A DNA stretch of 64,000 nucleotides, from NCBI GenBank assembly GCA_004352715.1, contig SCFE01000014.1, positions 1,796,126-1,860,125 of the forward strand, read 5' to 3'. Below, piece by piece: positions 10,476 to 21,926 of the stretch; position 1 is the first letter of the stretch, and each line of letters starts with the position of its first letter. The translations under genes and the position numbers were made by a program. The stretch comes from Hofstenia miamia. Taxonomy: Eukaryota > Xenacoelomorpha > Acoela. The notes under the pieces were generated by a model, which saw only the letters and a list, made by a program, of their open reading frames with translations, was not told the origin of the DNA and made no database searches.

Positions 10476-11330
10476 TGATTGCCAAGAACATTTGATCTAG
10501 GAGTCCCAGCATGCGAAATTGAACAATTAGTAGTTGTTTTGGGGTCTTTTCTGACTCAAAATATACATTTTTCCTAATAAACTAGTCCAAAAAACTGAAA
10601 TTTTGTTACTTTTTCTGAATTTATGTCTAGTTTTTTTCCTAAGATACGCTATTTCAAATTTCGGAGACTTGCATAGATGGTATTACATTCTTTACCCCAG
10701 GATGTCGAAAATAGTGCAAATGCAATTTATTAGGTGTTCTTAACTAAATTTTTTAAATTTGAATTTGATTTGAATTTGAATAATGTATGTGCATTGTATC
10801 TTTATATCTTAGTTTGTATCTTTTATGAATTTTATGTGGATATTAATCTCCAAAAGAGGTATGAAGCATTACAATATCAATTGATATTGATCCGCAGATT
10901 ATATTAGTCAACTGTAGCACAGAAGGTATTTGACGCTCATGAGATAGCACTTGTAAAATGCATAACAGTAATATTGAAATTCAATCAATGCAAAATAAAT
11001 ATATTGTAATAGTAATTTGCTAGGAATAGGGTTAGATATAAAGTATAACAATATATTGCTATATATTGAAATACAAGCAATGTAAAATGTATCAACGTTA
11101 TGCAATCCATTGAAAAGAACCAATTCGTTCTGCATCCGTCCATTTAACAACAAGAAAAAGTTTTAAATATGGACATTTTGGAAATTGCAGCATGTTTAAA
11201 AAATCTTCGTACATCTTGCAAAAGTGGCAAAAATCAGTTTATTCTCATATCTTTTAACGATATTATATAACTTCTAATGGAGCTAGGATGAGGTAAATGC
11301 AATGTCTGCCTAACATTTTTGTTTGCCTAG
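10476..11330. other. Empty AT-rich stretch
   Basis: Low-complexity 'tttgaatttgaatttg' near 10755 and no coding signal up to the acceptor at 11330. Confidence 0.4.
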
Positions 11331-11573
11331 CGGCTGCACCAGAATAACTGCAGAGCGAACTTTATCACCATGTAATTATGTGACCTGTGATATACCTCAA
11401 CATAAATCAAGCGCGATTGTCACACCAAGATATCAATCTACTTTAGATATCCATCAACAACTGAAAACTGCCTTTGAAAGTAGTTCGATGTTGAGAAGTT
11501 GACTGTTTAGAATAGCTGAACGTGTATTGAAGATTGAGAGTAAATATGGTACGAACGTTCTTTCTGATCATCG
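11331..11573 (+). pseudogene. Exon-like block of unknown function with one stop
   Basis: A good acceptor ('tttttgtttgcctag', AG at 11329-11330) precedes a plus-strand frame with raised GC content and mixed, non-repetitive residues: several Cys and Thr near the start (Gly-Cys-Thr-Arg-Ile-Thr, Asn-Tyr-Val-Thr-Cys-Asp) and then a charged part. It is interrupted by TGA at 11500-11502. The same frame continues to 11573, where TCG|GTAAAT looks like a donor. Either the true donor lies before 11500, for example near 11479, and the rest is intron, or this is a broken exon. The family is not recognised. Confidence 0.3.
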
Positions 11574-13255
11574 GTAAATTTCTGGATTTATCTTCTTCAG
11601 GCTAAAATATAATTATTTCATAGGAACATAATTTTGAACAAAAAATCGAGCTACAATATTTGCATATAATTAGTTTAAGTCAGAGGTTAAATAACTTCTC
11701 AATAATCTAATCACTTAGAAGGGGAAAAATTAGAGTAGAAAAATCATCTATTGACAATCTTACTATGTTTTTGAATAAATATTTAATAGTACTATTCAGC
11801 ACTACCGTCAAGGCGCCTTGCTACAGCTCTTACAAACAAGAAGCATTCAGCCAGAGATGAATATGGGCTGAAAATTTCGATGCAAATATGCTAATTAGCA
11901 TATTTTAGGTCCATCCCAAAATGTATAAAATGTTTCGGTTTTCTACACCAAAGTTGAGCATGTAAATAATGTATATAAATTCTCCAAAGTGAAATTGAAA
12001 TCTTAAACTAAATTCTAAGACCATATGATACTAATGCAAAATTTCAAGGTTAAATATTATATTTCATAACATTATTTATAAATTGTTGTGCATTCACTGC
12101 ATTTGGACAAATTTGCACGCATTGTTAGGTAATAGTGCGTTATTTTGAAATATTGGGCTATTTATTCAGTCCTACCCTGAGCTGTCTTACTCTGGGAAAA
12201 TATTATTTCAACATAATGGCACTCGTACTACTGATTTTTTACTCTTATAGTGTAGAGGGGGGGGCAATTGTCGACTTTTCTTTGTTTATTGAGAAATTAA
12301 TTTCAGTTTTGCAAACTGAAATTAGCTTAGGGTAATCTGATAGTTTCCTTTAAGAACAGATAAATACAATGCGTTTTCGGTCTTTTATGCAGAGCCATAG
12401 GGTTCTATAATGTAAAGCATAACGATATGCCCCCTTAAATATTGCAGCCTCTATGCTAAGAAACTGTAATGAATATCATTACGTTGCATAGTTGTTAAAA
12501 GCTAAGAAAAGAAATATATTAAATAGCTAACAAACAGTTATTGTTTTAAAAAAACACCACTTAATTTATTACAATATATTGCATTAATTAACTTTTGCCA
12601 ATATAACAGTTGTATCGTGAGACTAAATAGGAACATGAGACCAAAACATTTCATGGAATTAGGACTATGAGAAAAATGATATATTCTATTTTCGATGTCT
12701 GTCAATCTTTCGTACAATTTTGTAGTTGGAAATTACCAAACGTGAGAAATTTTTATTTATTTTCTTAAAATATAGTTAATTATATTATGGTTTTAAAAAG
12801 ACACCAAATAACCTCTAGCTGGTATTTTTTCATCCAAAGATGAACCATTATTGCAGAAAAGGATTCCATAATAGAGGTGTTTATCAAATGAGTGTTTGGC
12901 TTGTGTTGTTTTTGACAGTCACTAAAAGTGTACAAACAAATGATTACATGTATTGGATTACTAATTATGTTTGTTCTTTAAATTAAAACACTTGCGTCAA
13001 TTTCACTTAACGGATTGAATTTAATATAAGAGATTGAAAGAGCTTGAAAAGATACGAAAATAAGAGTGTCATCAAAATGTATGCTAATATTTCCCTTTTT
13101 CAAAATTACAGCATAAGCTTAATATAAGGAATTTAAATTGTTTTTGTGGCCGTTAGATTTGTATTTCTTTAGCAGCTTGAAATGCTCTAAGATCAATTTC
13201 GGATATTGGATGCAGCTATATAAATATATATCTTCACAAATACTATACATATATA
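11574..13255. other. Empty AT-rich stretch before a gap
   Basis: No exon recognised. A G8 run at about 12257-12264 and scattered short frames carry no coding character. Confidence 0.4.
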
Positions 13256-14255
13256 NNNNNNNNNNNNNNNNNNNNNNNNNNNNNNNNNNNNNNNNNNNNN
13301 NNNNNNNNNNNNNNNNNNNNNNNNNNNNNNNNNNNNNNNNNNNNNNNNNNNNNNNNNNNNNNNNNNNNNNNNNNNNNNNNNNNNNNNNNNNNNNNNNNNN
13401 NNNNNNNNNNNNNNNNNNNNNNNNNNNNNNNNNNNNNNNNNNNNNNNNNNNNNNNNNNNNNNNNNNNNNNNNNNNNNNNNNNNNNNNNNNNNNNNNNNNN
13501 NNNNNNNNNNNNNNNNNNNNNNNNNNNNNNNNNNNNNNNNNNNNNNNNNNNNNNNNNNNNNNNNNNNNNNNNNNNNNNNNNNNNNNNNNNNNNNNNNNNN
13601 NNNNNNNNNNNNNNNNNNNNNNNNNNNNNNNNNNNNNNNNNNNNNNNNNNNNNNNNNNNNNNNNNNNNNNNNNNNNNNNNNNNNNNNNNNNNNNNNNNNN
13701 NNNNNNNNNNNNNNNNNNNNNNNNNNNNNNNNNNNNNNNNNNNNNNNNNNNNNNNNNNNNNNNNNNNNNNNNNNNNNNNNNNNNNNNNNNNNNNNNNNNN
13801 NNNNNNNNNNNNNNNNNNNNNNNNNNNNNNNNNNNNNNNNNNNNNNNNNNNNNNNNNNNNNNNNNNNNNNNNNNNNNNNNNNNNNNNNNNNNNNNNNNNN
13901 NNNNNNNNNNNNNNNNNNNNNNNNNNNNNNNNNNNNNNNNNNNNNNNNNNNNNNNNNNNNNNNNNNNNNNNNNNNNNNNNNNNNNNNNNNNNNNNNNNNN
14001 NNNNNNNNNNNNNNNNNNNNNNNNNNNNNNNNNNNNNNNNNNNNNNNNNNNNNNNNNNNNNNNNNNNNNNNNNNNNNNNNNNNNNNNNNNNNNNNNNNNN
14101 NNNNNNNNNNNNNNNNNNNNNNNNNNNNNNNNNNNNNNNNNNNNNNNNNNNNNNNNNNNNNNNNNNNNNNNNNNNNNNNNNNNNNNNNNNNNNNNNNNNN
14201 NNNNNNNNNNNNNNNNNNNNNNNNNNNNNNNNNNNNNNNNNNNNNNNNNNNNNNN
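13256..14255. other. Assembly gap of exactly 1000 N
   Basis: The round length suggests a placeholder rather than a measured size. It begins inside a TA-rich tract. Any frame drawn across it is an artefact. Confidence 0.98.
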
Positions 14256-15889
14256 ATACAATTTTGACGACATGCTGCTTTGAAGCTAAATTGCAAAAAA
14301 TGTTTTAATAATGTCATTCTGTGAAAACTAATTTCGTCGCTTTCCCAAATGCAGCATGCCTGTTTTTCTTAGTAGTATTATTTCAATATCAAAAACACTT
14401 TATGACCAGAAAATCAATAGCATTACTTCATGATAAAAGCACGTCAATTTAGTTTCTGACCCGGTTGAAGTACTGATGACGTAATTGAATACACATATTT
14501 TCTTCATGGATTCAGCACTAAATTTATTAAAAAGCAAATACGTTGTTATTAGCTTTGAATCACTCAGTAAGTTTGCAGAATATATGATTTTGACAATACT
14601 ATCATGGGAATACAATCTACTTAGAGAGTTACATGCATGTTTATAGGCTAGCTTTCAATAGTCTAAATATTTACCTGTTAATAGATGTCAGTAAATAGAT
14701 TCCAATGCAATGTCAGTGAGAAGACGTACTTAACCCAGTTGTAAAAATTTGATTTTGTAATGCACTTAATATAATTTTCTCACTCTCACAAACAATTCCT
14801 TAAAAACATAATTTTCGTCTGTTGTGATTTTCATTACTAAATATAATGTGCATATGCAAACTAAGCGTTTCTGAAAAGTTTATACCTATTTTAAGGGTGT
14901 TAATTAACAATAACACACTATCCTGCAATAGTTCTTTCAAATTCTTGATAAAAGATACATTTCTTTATAGAAATTTACTTAGAATCGTTCAACACTACAG
15001 AGCTTTGCTCAACATAACTTTACGCATTTCCAAAGTCTTTAAATATATTAATACATACATTTTAATAATAATTTGTAAAATATTCAAAATGAACTTATTT
15101 TAAGATTTAAACTACAAAGCCACTTTTAGGCAGTAATTTTTCAAATGCGAATATTCCTATACCATAATTTTTATATATGTAACCTCTTTCTAATAATCGG
15201 ATTCTAAATCATTTATGCATACATTATTTTGTGTTGCTTCGTACACCTAAATTCTATCTTTTATATTTAATTTTTTTCTCATGATAACTTGAATATCATA
15301 ATTGCTCAATCTCGTCAATGAATGTTTGAGGAGGTATAATTTCTTTGCTTTAGGCTACCCTTTAAATGGAATAATTTTAGGCTAGGTGCACAGATATACT
15401 GAACTATAATTTTTTCGAGAAACAAGACTATTTCCAACATATGTATTTTAGTAACCAAATGCAATGTGCTGACGCTATGAAAGAGGCTTTAGAGCTACAT
15501 GCACTCGTTTGTTTATATTAAAAAATCTATTCATTCATTTATGCATTGAGAGCTAACAAACTGTTGAGCTAATGAGGTAGAAACTAGCATCGATAATTCG
15601 GTTGTTTTATTATGTAGTATCCGCAATATCAATAAGTCGGTTTATATATATTTAGATTGATGGTAGAACTAAACAAGGTTGTATACAATGAACTAACACA
15701 GTTCTTTTTAGCATCTTCGAACAAGCCCTGTAACCTATTTGTTGGCGAGTTGCCTAAGCGGTGTCACTTGTTGCAGAGTGGTAGATGATATAACCGAAAT
15801 TTACGAGTGCAATCAGTACTTTGTGTGTTTCACCTAAATTTTTCACATTTAATTATATAGATGAATAAAAAAACGAGTCCATGCAGTGT
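14256..15889. other. Empty AT-rich stretch
   Basis: No convincing exon. The open frames at 14400-14615 (minus) and 14846-15103 (plus) have no recognisable domain or splice context. Confidence 0.4.
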
Positions 15890-16062
15890 GTAGGCCTACA
15901 TAAATATATATATATATATATATATANNNNNNNNNNNNNNNNNNNNNNNNNNNNNNNNNNNNNNNNNNNNNNNNNNNNNNNNNNNNNNNNNNNNNNNNNN
16001 NNNNNNNNNNNNNNNNNNNNNNNNNNNNNNNNNNNNNNNNNNNNNNNNNNNNNNNNNNNTAC

Positions 16063-16097
<35 letters not shown>
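15890..16097. repeat. (TA)n microsatellite around a 133-N gap
   Basis: The same sequence, 'tacataaatatatatatata', occurs on both sides of the N run (15897-15926 and 16060-16097). The gap is therefore probably a failed join across one microsatellite, and part of this interval may be duplicated. Confidence 0.85.
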
Positions 16098-16098
<1 letters not shown>

Positions 16099-17235
16099 GG
16101 GCTCTAGGTACTATGGGATTTGTATTCACCGCCTCTATTTTCCAATTCTCCATAGTATTTTTGAGGGAAAGCTAGAATAATTTATTTTATCCAAAATTTT
16201 TAAATTGCGCATTTGGAATAGGGGTTTAATTTAGTATGCATTAGCTTCCCGCTAAATGTTTTTTTAAAACATCATCATGAACGCGTTTCAACCATAAATC
16301 TTTGATATTTTGCAGGGTAGTGTCACTTTATATTACCTACCACCATAGTAAATATATTTAAAGCAATCGCTAAAAATATGTATATTTGGAAAAACGTGCA
16401 ATTCCCGCTAAATGCTTTAGAAATGTTGGACGGCTTTCCGCCAAAAGTTAGGTTTCTGCATTTTCCAATGCAAAAGCGGGAATATAAATAAATAAATAAA
16501 TATATATATATATATATATATATATCTAACCGCTGCATATAATTTCCAATTACTTTTAAAAAATAAATGTTATGAGCTATTTTCCATTCATGCAAATGTT
16601 TGTTGTGATTTATTGAATATTTAGTTTTTCAATAAAGATATTCATTATTAATTCTAAACTGGATTATAAATAATTACTATTAGTATTATGCATACTATGA
16701 ATGCATGATTTTTTCCTCAATTGTTACAATAAAAATGATTTGTTTCGTAATTCATTGCTTCTGCAGTGGGTTGGGCTTGCTCAAGTAAGGCATACGTTTG
16801 TGATGCATAAATCCTCATATAATTAAGCCCAAATGTTGTTTGAAAATTAGACATGCATCTGTTATGTGGTAATTATATAAGCAGCAATTTTATATTTTTT
16901 CTTAAAAAACGTAAATACATTTAAGTTTATGTATTGTCATTTTCACGAACTATTTCAGAATAATGTGTTGTTAGTCTATTTAGTTTCACTGCCTCCACCT
17001 CTACTCCAAATACATTAAGTCAGTCCAATGGGACGCAAATTATTTGAATTGTGTCAAATTTTAGCCGATTAACCAGATTTTGAGAGGTTGATAAATCTAC
17101 ACCATCTGCTATATTTTTCCACAATTAATATTTGCTGAATAATATTGGAATTTAAGAATTTCAATAAAGTAATTAGTAAAGTAATTTAGAATTTAAAATG
17201 AAAATTGATTTTCACAAATTTTGTACTGTAATGAT
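16098..17235. other. Empty AT-rich stretch with a (TA)n tract
   Basis: An (AAAT)n run leads into (TA)n at 16501-16525. Otherwise no gene or element recognised. Confidence 0.4.
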
Positions 17236-17292
17236 ATGAAAAACGTTATTTTTCTTATTTTCTCTGTTATCTGTGTTAATGGATATTCAAAG
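17236..17292 (+). CDS. Possible signal-peptide first exon
   Basis: From ATG at 17236 the frame encodes a basic start (Met-Lys-Asn), a hydrophobic core (Val-Ile-Phe-Leu-Ile-Phe-Ser-Val-Ile), then Cys-Val-Asn-Gly-Tyr, a plausible secretory signal with a cleavage region after Asn-Gly. A GT at 17293 gives AAG|GTGTGT, a weak donor; the frame otherwise closes at 31 codons. AT-rich DNA easily produces such hydrophobic runs, so this is tentative. It lies opposite the minus-strand membrane exon at 17422-17666. Confidence 0.2.
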
Positions 17293-17421
17293 GTGTGTGC
17301 AAAGGATTTATATGAAATATGCATTCAATAATTAACAAATAAACACTTTGGAAAAAATAATATATTGCAATATATTATTTGAAAAAATATAGTAAAAATA
17401 TAAAATATTAAGAATTCTTAC

Positions 17422-17666
17422 CTTCCTCGTAGACTTATAGGCCGAATCTTTGATCGTGTTAATATCCATTTTGTTTCAGGAATGATATCATTTTTAATTC
17501 TATACTTCCGTGATACATGATAAATAAAAGCCACACATGCTGCAAGAAAACACAGAACACCTACAACAACATAAACATAAAGTTTCCAATCAAGTTCCCC
17601 TTCATTATTTTTGGGCCTTGGTGGTTTTTCTTTACCAATGCCAAGGTAAATTACCATACTTCGCTG
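17422..17666 (-). CDS. Candidate internal exon of a single-pass membrane protein
   Basis: On the minus strand the exon opens after an acceptor ('attaaaaagtag', or three bases later) and ends at a strong donor, GGAAG|GTAAGA, at 17421, phase 2. It encodes about 81 residues: a Pro/Lys-rich extracellular-type stem (Lys-Glu-Lys-Pro-Pro-Arg-Pro-Lys), one transmembrane helix (Val-Tyr-Val-Val-Val-Gly-Val-Leu-Cys-Phe-Leu-Ala-Ala-Cys-Val-Ala-Phe-Ile), then a basic stop-transfer Ser-Arg-Lys-Tyr-Arg and a cytoplasmic juxtamembrane segment. This order is typical of receptor guanylate cyclases and receptor kinases, but no kinase or cyclase exon is seen nearby, so the class is left open. Neighbouring exons on this strand were not found. 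Confidence 0.45.
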
Positions 17667-18493
17667 CTACTTTTTAATAAAGTTAGACAGCTTCCAATTT
17701 AATTCTTAATTTCTACATAGGTTAAGCATTTTTAACTTATTCCGCAAGAGGGCTCATTGAAAATTTGGTAGCAAATACTATTGACTGCATTGTACAGTAG
17801 CAGTGTAATAAATTACTCAATTTCCATAGCGAATTATTATATTCTGCATATGCCTATTCATTTAATGCTAATTAATCGCATTAATGTTTTTTGGTAATGC
17901 AGTGCAGATTTCGTATATGAAAACACAAATTTCAACCTGAACTTTGGTTCACTGGAGATGAATTTGGAGCAATTATATTAAGCAAGTGAATTTTAAATAA
18001 CATAAATGCTTCAAAAAATATTTTACTGAAATTTGAGATTTTTATTAATTTTTAGAGTATCCATGATAAAAATCTTTTGTATTACAAGCAATATTTGTTC
18101 AATATTGATTTATTCAATGCCCTGAAAAAATATTTTTATTTGTACTGGCCCATTCTCAGTTAGATATTATTTGAATTGATTTTTCTCTACAATGCAAAAA
18201 ATATATACAAGCATTCATATTGATAAATTAATGTTTAAAATTTTTCTTAATGACAATAATATAAGAGAGGGGAGAAACAAAAAAATCTTAGGCTAAAAAC
18301 TAGATTTTAATAATTAAAATGACATATATTAAATCGCTTCTTTATATTTTAAAATTGTAAGTTGTTGCACAATCAATAATTTTATGATGGTGCTAAATCA
18401 TTTGAACACTGCAAATTTTATTAATCGCTAGGAGTAACTACACTGATGAATAGATAGATTGTCACCTTGCGAATGCAAGAAATGAGGGTTTTA
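17667..18493. other. Empty AT-rich stretch
   Basis: No exon or element recognised. Confidence 0.4.
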
Positions 18494-18703
18494 TCAGGTA
18501 CAGACAGTTGAAAACTGATTTTGACTAAGAACTAAGTGTATGCTTTGAATGAAGAATGGGTTCTGACAGACGAAGGACAACATTGCCACACTAGGTAGCA
18601 TAGTCAATGAAGACTGCACTTTGAGAACGAATGCGATTGCTGCTATGGTAAGCATACAACTAATAACAGTGAAACTGCTCAATATTTGTTCATATGCATA
18701 CAA
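18494..18703 (-). CDS. Unrecognised 69-codon frame with hydrophobic segments
   Basis: A minus-strand ATG-to-TGA frame noticeably richer in GC than its surroundings. It encodes a hydrophobic helix (Val-Ile-Ser-Cys-Met-Leu-Thr-Ile-Ala-Ala-Ile-Ala-Phe-Val-Leu) and a second moderately hydrophobic region with two Cys. No family is recognised and no clear splice sites were found. It may be an exon, part of a decayed gene, or chance. Confidence 0.2.
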   Translation of the reverse strand: MYAYEQILSSFTVISCMLTIAAIAFVLKVQSSLTMLPSVAMLSFVCQNPFFIQSIHLVLSQNQFSTVCT

Positions 18704-18834
18704 ATTATTATTTTAGTGGTATTATATGGAAGTTCATATAAAAAATAATGATTAAAGATATAATTTTTTATGGTCCCCTATATTTAGACGCATCTAAAAC
18801 ATTTTTTATTTTTTGAAATTCTTATATGTACAGT

Positions 18835-18850
18835 ATATATATATATATAT
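18835..18850. repeat. (TA)n at gap edge
   Basis: TA tract that runs straight into the 887-N gap at 18851-19737. Confidence 0.85.
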
Positions 18851-19737
18851 NNNNNNNNNNNNNNNNNNNNNNNNNNNNNNNNNNNNNNNNNNNNNNNNNN
18901 NNNNNNNNNNNNNNNNNNNNNNNNNNNNNNNNNNNNNNNNNNNNNNNNNNNNNNNNNNNNNNNNNNNNNNNNNNNNNNNNNNNNNNNNNNNNNNNNNNNN
19001 NNNNNNNNNNNNNNNNNNNNNNNNNNNNNNNNNNNNNNNNNNNNNNNNNNNNNNNNNNNNNNNNNNNNNNNNNNNNNNNNNNNNNNNNNNNNNNNNNNNN
19101 NNNNNNNNNNNNNNNNNNNNNNNNNNNNNNNNNNNNNNNNNNNNNNNNNNNNNNNNNNNNNNNNNNNNNNNNNNNNNNNNNNNNNNNNNNNNNNNNNNNN
19201 NNNNNNNNNNNNNNNNNNNNNNNNNNNNNNNNNNNNNNNNNNNNNNNNNNNNNNNNNNNNNNNNNNNNNNNNNNNNNNNNNNNNNNNNNNNNNNNNNNNN
19301 NNNNNNNNNNNNNNNNNNNNNNNNNNNNNNNNNNNNNNNNNNNNNNNNNNNNNNNNNNNNNNNNNNNNNNNNNNNNNNNNNNNNNNNNNNNNNNNNNNNN
19401 NNNNNNNNNNNNNNNNNNNNNNNNNNNNNNNNNNNNNNNNNNNNNNNNNNNNNNNNNNNNNNNNNNNNNNNNNNNNNNNNNNNNNNNNNNNNNNNNNNNN
19501 NNNNNNNNNNNNNNNNNNNNNNNNNNNNNNNNNNNNNNNNNNNNNNNNNNNNNNNNNNNNNNNNNNNNNNNNNNNNNNNNNNNNNNNNNNNNNNNNNNNN
19601 NNNNNNNNNNNNNNNNNNNNNNNNNNNNNNNNNNNNNNNNNNNNNNNNNNNNNNNNNNNNNNNNNNNNNNNNNNNNNNNNNNNNNNNNNNNNNNNNNNNN
19701 NNNNNNNNNNNNNNNNNNNNNNNNNNNNNNNNNNNNN
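18851..19737. other. Assembly gap, 887 N
   Basis: Bounded by (TA)n on the left and (TTA)n on the right, so simple repeats probably caused the break. Confidence 0.98.

Positions 19738-19799
<62 letters not shown>
19738..19799. repeat. (TTA)n microsatellite
   Basis: About 20 uninterrupted TTA units beside the gap. R4/Dong-type retrotransposons are known to sit in TAA repeats, and copies of such an element follow at 20183 and 35844. Confidence 0.95.
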
Positions 19800-19954
19800 T
19801 TAAATATTGATAACCAAACTACAACAGAAAAAACAAGAATAATAGACAACCTAAATACAACATTTAAGGAACTTGGCAATTTCAATTTTCCCCAATATAA
19901 GAGAAAGACAAATATTAATAAATTCCCAGGAAAAACACAAATAAATCAACGGCA
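19800..19954 (+). other. Possible 5' extension of the LINE scrap
   Basis: An open plus-strand frame of about 60 codons, polar and Asn/Lys-rich (Thr-Thr-Glu-Lys-Thr-Arg-Ile-Ile-Asp-Asn), ends at 19975. It may be LINE sequence upstream of the reverse transcriptase motifs, but no motif is diagnostic. Confidence 0.25.
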
Positions 19955-20182
19955 TCCTATAATCTCCCAATCTTAATTATTAAACGTCATTTTCATATCT
20001 TTAGTGAACATCTACTATTTGCATTTAACCAATGCATTATCGATAATGATTTCCCGGATCTATTTAAGAAATCTGACATAAGCCCTATATATAAAAACGG
20101 CGACCCTCTAAATGCACAAAATTATAGGCCCATCTGCATTGGCCTTCCCTTTAGTAAACTATTTGAAAAATTATTAAATCTT
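19955..20182 (+). mobile_element. LINE fragment, start of reverse transcriptase
   Basis: On the plus strand 20045-20175 encodes Phe-Pro-Asp-Leu-Phe-Lys-Lys-Ser-Asp-Ile, then Pro-Ile-Tyr-Lys-Asn-Gly-Asp, then Asn-Tyr-Arg-Pro-Ile and Phe-Ser-Lys-Leu-Phe-Glu-Lys: the N-terminal reverse transcriptase block of jockey/CR1-type LINEs. It is cut off abruptly at about 20183 by the R4/Dong-like fragment on the opposite strand. Confidence 0.75.
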
Positions 20183-20990
20183 CCTTAACTCTATGACGAC
20201 CTCCAGTAGGGACCCTTTAGGTTGCTCTTCTACATATATTCCTTTAGTCCTAGTGCTTCTGGTTTCACAGCTTCCTCTACACTTAGCAGTCCTTTTCCTC
20301 CTTTAATTCTTGCCATGTGCAATCTATCAACATCTCCATTTAAGTTGAAGGCCCTCTCTGGTGCTAGTACCTTCCTTGTTTCCCTGTCTAAATCCCTCAG
20401 CTTATTCTTGTTCCACCTAATTATTCCTGCTGAGTATCTCAACACTAGAATTGCCCACGTATTAATTACCTTTATGCTGTTCTGCGCATTCAGTGCTGAC
20501 TTCTGTAGCACTTTCCTCACTCTCCTCTTGTATTATTTTCTTAACCTCGCCATCATTTCCCCATGATCTACACTTGCCTCTAGTCACTGTCACTGCCGCA
20601 CACTTTCATAATATAAACTCCAACCCAAACTCTCTACTTGCCATCACCAATGTTTCCACTTGCTTCTGCAACATCTTATTTGAACTAGCATACATCTTCA
20701 GGTCGTCCATGTACCACAGGTGACTCACTGCTCTACCATTCTTCTCTAACTTATACCCCATGCCTGTCTTCTTTAACCTTTCTGTGATTAGAATTAAGCT
20801 AACTACAAACATTAGAGGTGCTAAGCTGTCTCCCTGGAATATGCCCCACCTAAACCTCAGCCATGCCCATCTATCTCAGTCTGCCACTTTCCCATATCCC
20901 TCTCCTGGAAACTCCACCTATTTCTCAGTACCCACCTATGTGATATGCTAACATATGCCTTCCGGGAATCTATCCATAACACTGTTTTTA
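20183..20990 (-). mobile_element. R4/Dong-like retrotransposon, internal fragment
   Basis: Minus-strand piece of a non-LTR retrotransposon, related to the longer copy at 35844-37206. Reading 5' to 3' on the minus strand: a damaged 'Asp-Ser-Arg-Lys-Ala-Tyr-Val-Ser' block near 20975, 'Phe-Gln-Gly-Asp-Ser-Leu-Ala-Pro-Leu' near 20835, the catalytic Tyr-Met-Asp-Asp near 20709, then a thumb region with 'Tyr-Ser-Ala-Gly-Ile-Ile-Arg-Trp-Asn-Lys' and 'Gly-Gly-Lys-Gly-Leu-Leu-Ser-Val-Glu' at 20230-20440. Frameshifts separate these blocks. Both ends are missing: the downstream zinc-finger and endonuclease parts are absent, and the right edge meets (ATT)n at 20985-21004. Confidence 0.8.
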
Positions 20991-21004
20991 TTATTATTAT
21001 TATT
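20986..21004. repeat. Short (ATT)n tract
   Basis: About six TTA units at the right edge of the R4/Dong-like fragment. Confidence 0.8.
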
Positions 21005-21480
21005 AAAATTAAGCGGGAGCATTTTTACTTAACCAAATCATAACCGACAAATTGCGCCCTTTATAAGCCTAACTTAAAAATAATGTCAATTTTATTCATT
21101 TTTTGAAAAAACACATTTGAGTCATTTACTGATTTTTGAAATGGTATATAAAAAATTACAAAATATTGGCAAGGGTAACGCTTAGTGGATTTAGTAATAT
21201 ACATAACGGCCTAACATTCCAATAAGGCAATGCCTCATGCAAGCTCATGTTAAAACATATTCCATAATATATTCAAAGTGGAAGCAATTGCATGGAATTA
21301 ACCGGAGCTTGTACTCTAAGAACAAGAATTCAACAAAATATACGTACTTGATGAAAGAACATTTTTATTTACTCCATCCCAAGAGTTTATTTAAATTTCA
21401 TGTTGTTAATTTACAGTATGAGCATAAATAAAGATGAACATTTCATTTCAACATACATTTCGCAAAATTATACAAAGATA
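21005..21480. other. Empty AT-rich stretch
   Basis: No gene recognised. The frame at 21237-21431 (plus) has no motif or splice context. Confidence 0.4.
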
Positions 21481-21926
21481 TTAACCCTATTTCCACTAGG
21501 AATTTTTTAAAAATTGTGATGACTTCAACAAAATTTTTTAAACTTCTATAGCTTACGAACTAACGAAGATATTTAATATCTAAACACACCACGAGATAGA
21601 GACTCACACAGATTGTCTTAAGAAAATAAAATACTTCAGAGTAGTCGTTGTTCCCATGGGCTTTAGACTGCCTCATTATATGAGCACTAGGTATGGAAAT
21701 AATTTGAACAATTTTACAAAAAATCGAATTTCTCATTGAGAAAAAATTCTTATTTGTACGTAATTTAGGCATAAGAGTATGTTATAGCAGTAATCTTCAT
21801 CATTGCATGGGGAGGGCTCTATCCCATTGATGTTCAATATTTCTTAACATGTTTGGATTAAGTTCAAAATGCTGACAAATCGGTTTGTTACGTAAAAGTA
21901 AGTAACACTAGTGGAAATAAAGTTAA
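21481..21926. mobile_element. TTAA-flanked MITE (piggyBac-type), 446 bp
   Basis: Starts TTAACCCTATTTCCACTA at 21481 and ends, on the reverse complement, TTAACTTTATTTCCACTA at 21909-21926: inverted termini abutting TTAA. TTAA is the target site of piggyBac transposases, so a non-autonomous piggyBac-type element is inferred. It is an inverted relative of 59019-59549, sharing among others the blocks around 'cgttgttcccatggg' and 'ggcataag'. It encodes nothing. Its termini differ from those of the piggyBac element at 24011, so a different transposase would have moved it. Confidence 0.75.

Noticed and set aside
12135-12335. 66-codon plus-strand frame with hydrophobic middle
   Set aside because: No splice context, motif or composition shift; contains a G8 run.
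13119-14317. Long open frames (374-384 codons) on both strands
   Set aside because: They are made almost entirely of N translated as X across a 1000-N placeholder gap.
15740-15790. tRNA-like 'ttgcctaagcggtgtcac' stretch
   Set aside because: No matching B box, acceptor stem or anticodon arm could be drawn.
18806-19976. Open frames of 325-387 codons with poly-Ile or poly-Leu runs
   Set aside because: Gap sequence plus the (TTA)n microsatellite; no real coding sequence.
20222-20951. Plus-strand frames of 63-114 codons, Ser/Leu-rich
   Set aside because: Shadows of the minus-strand R4/Dong-like reverse transcriptase.
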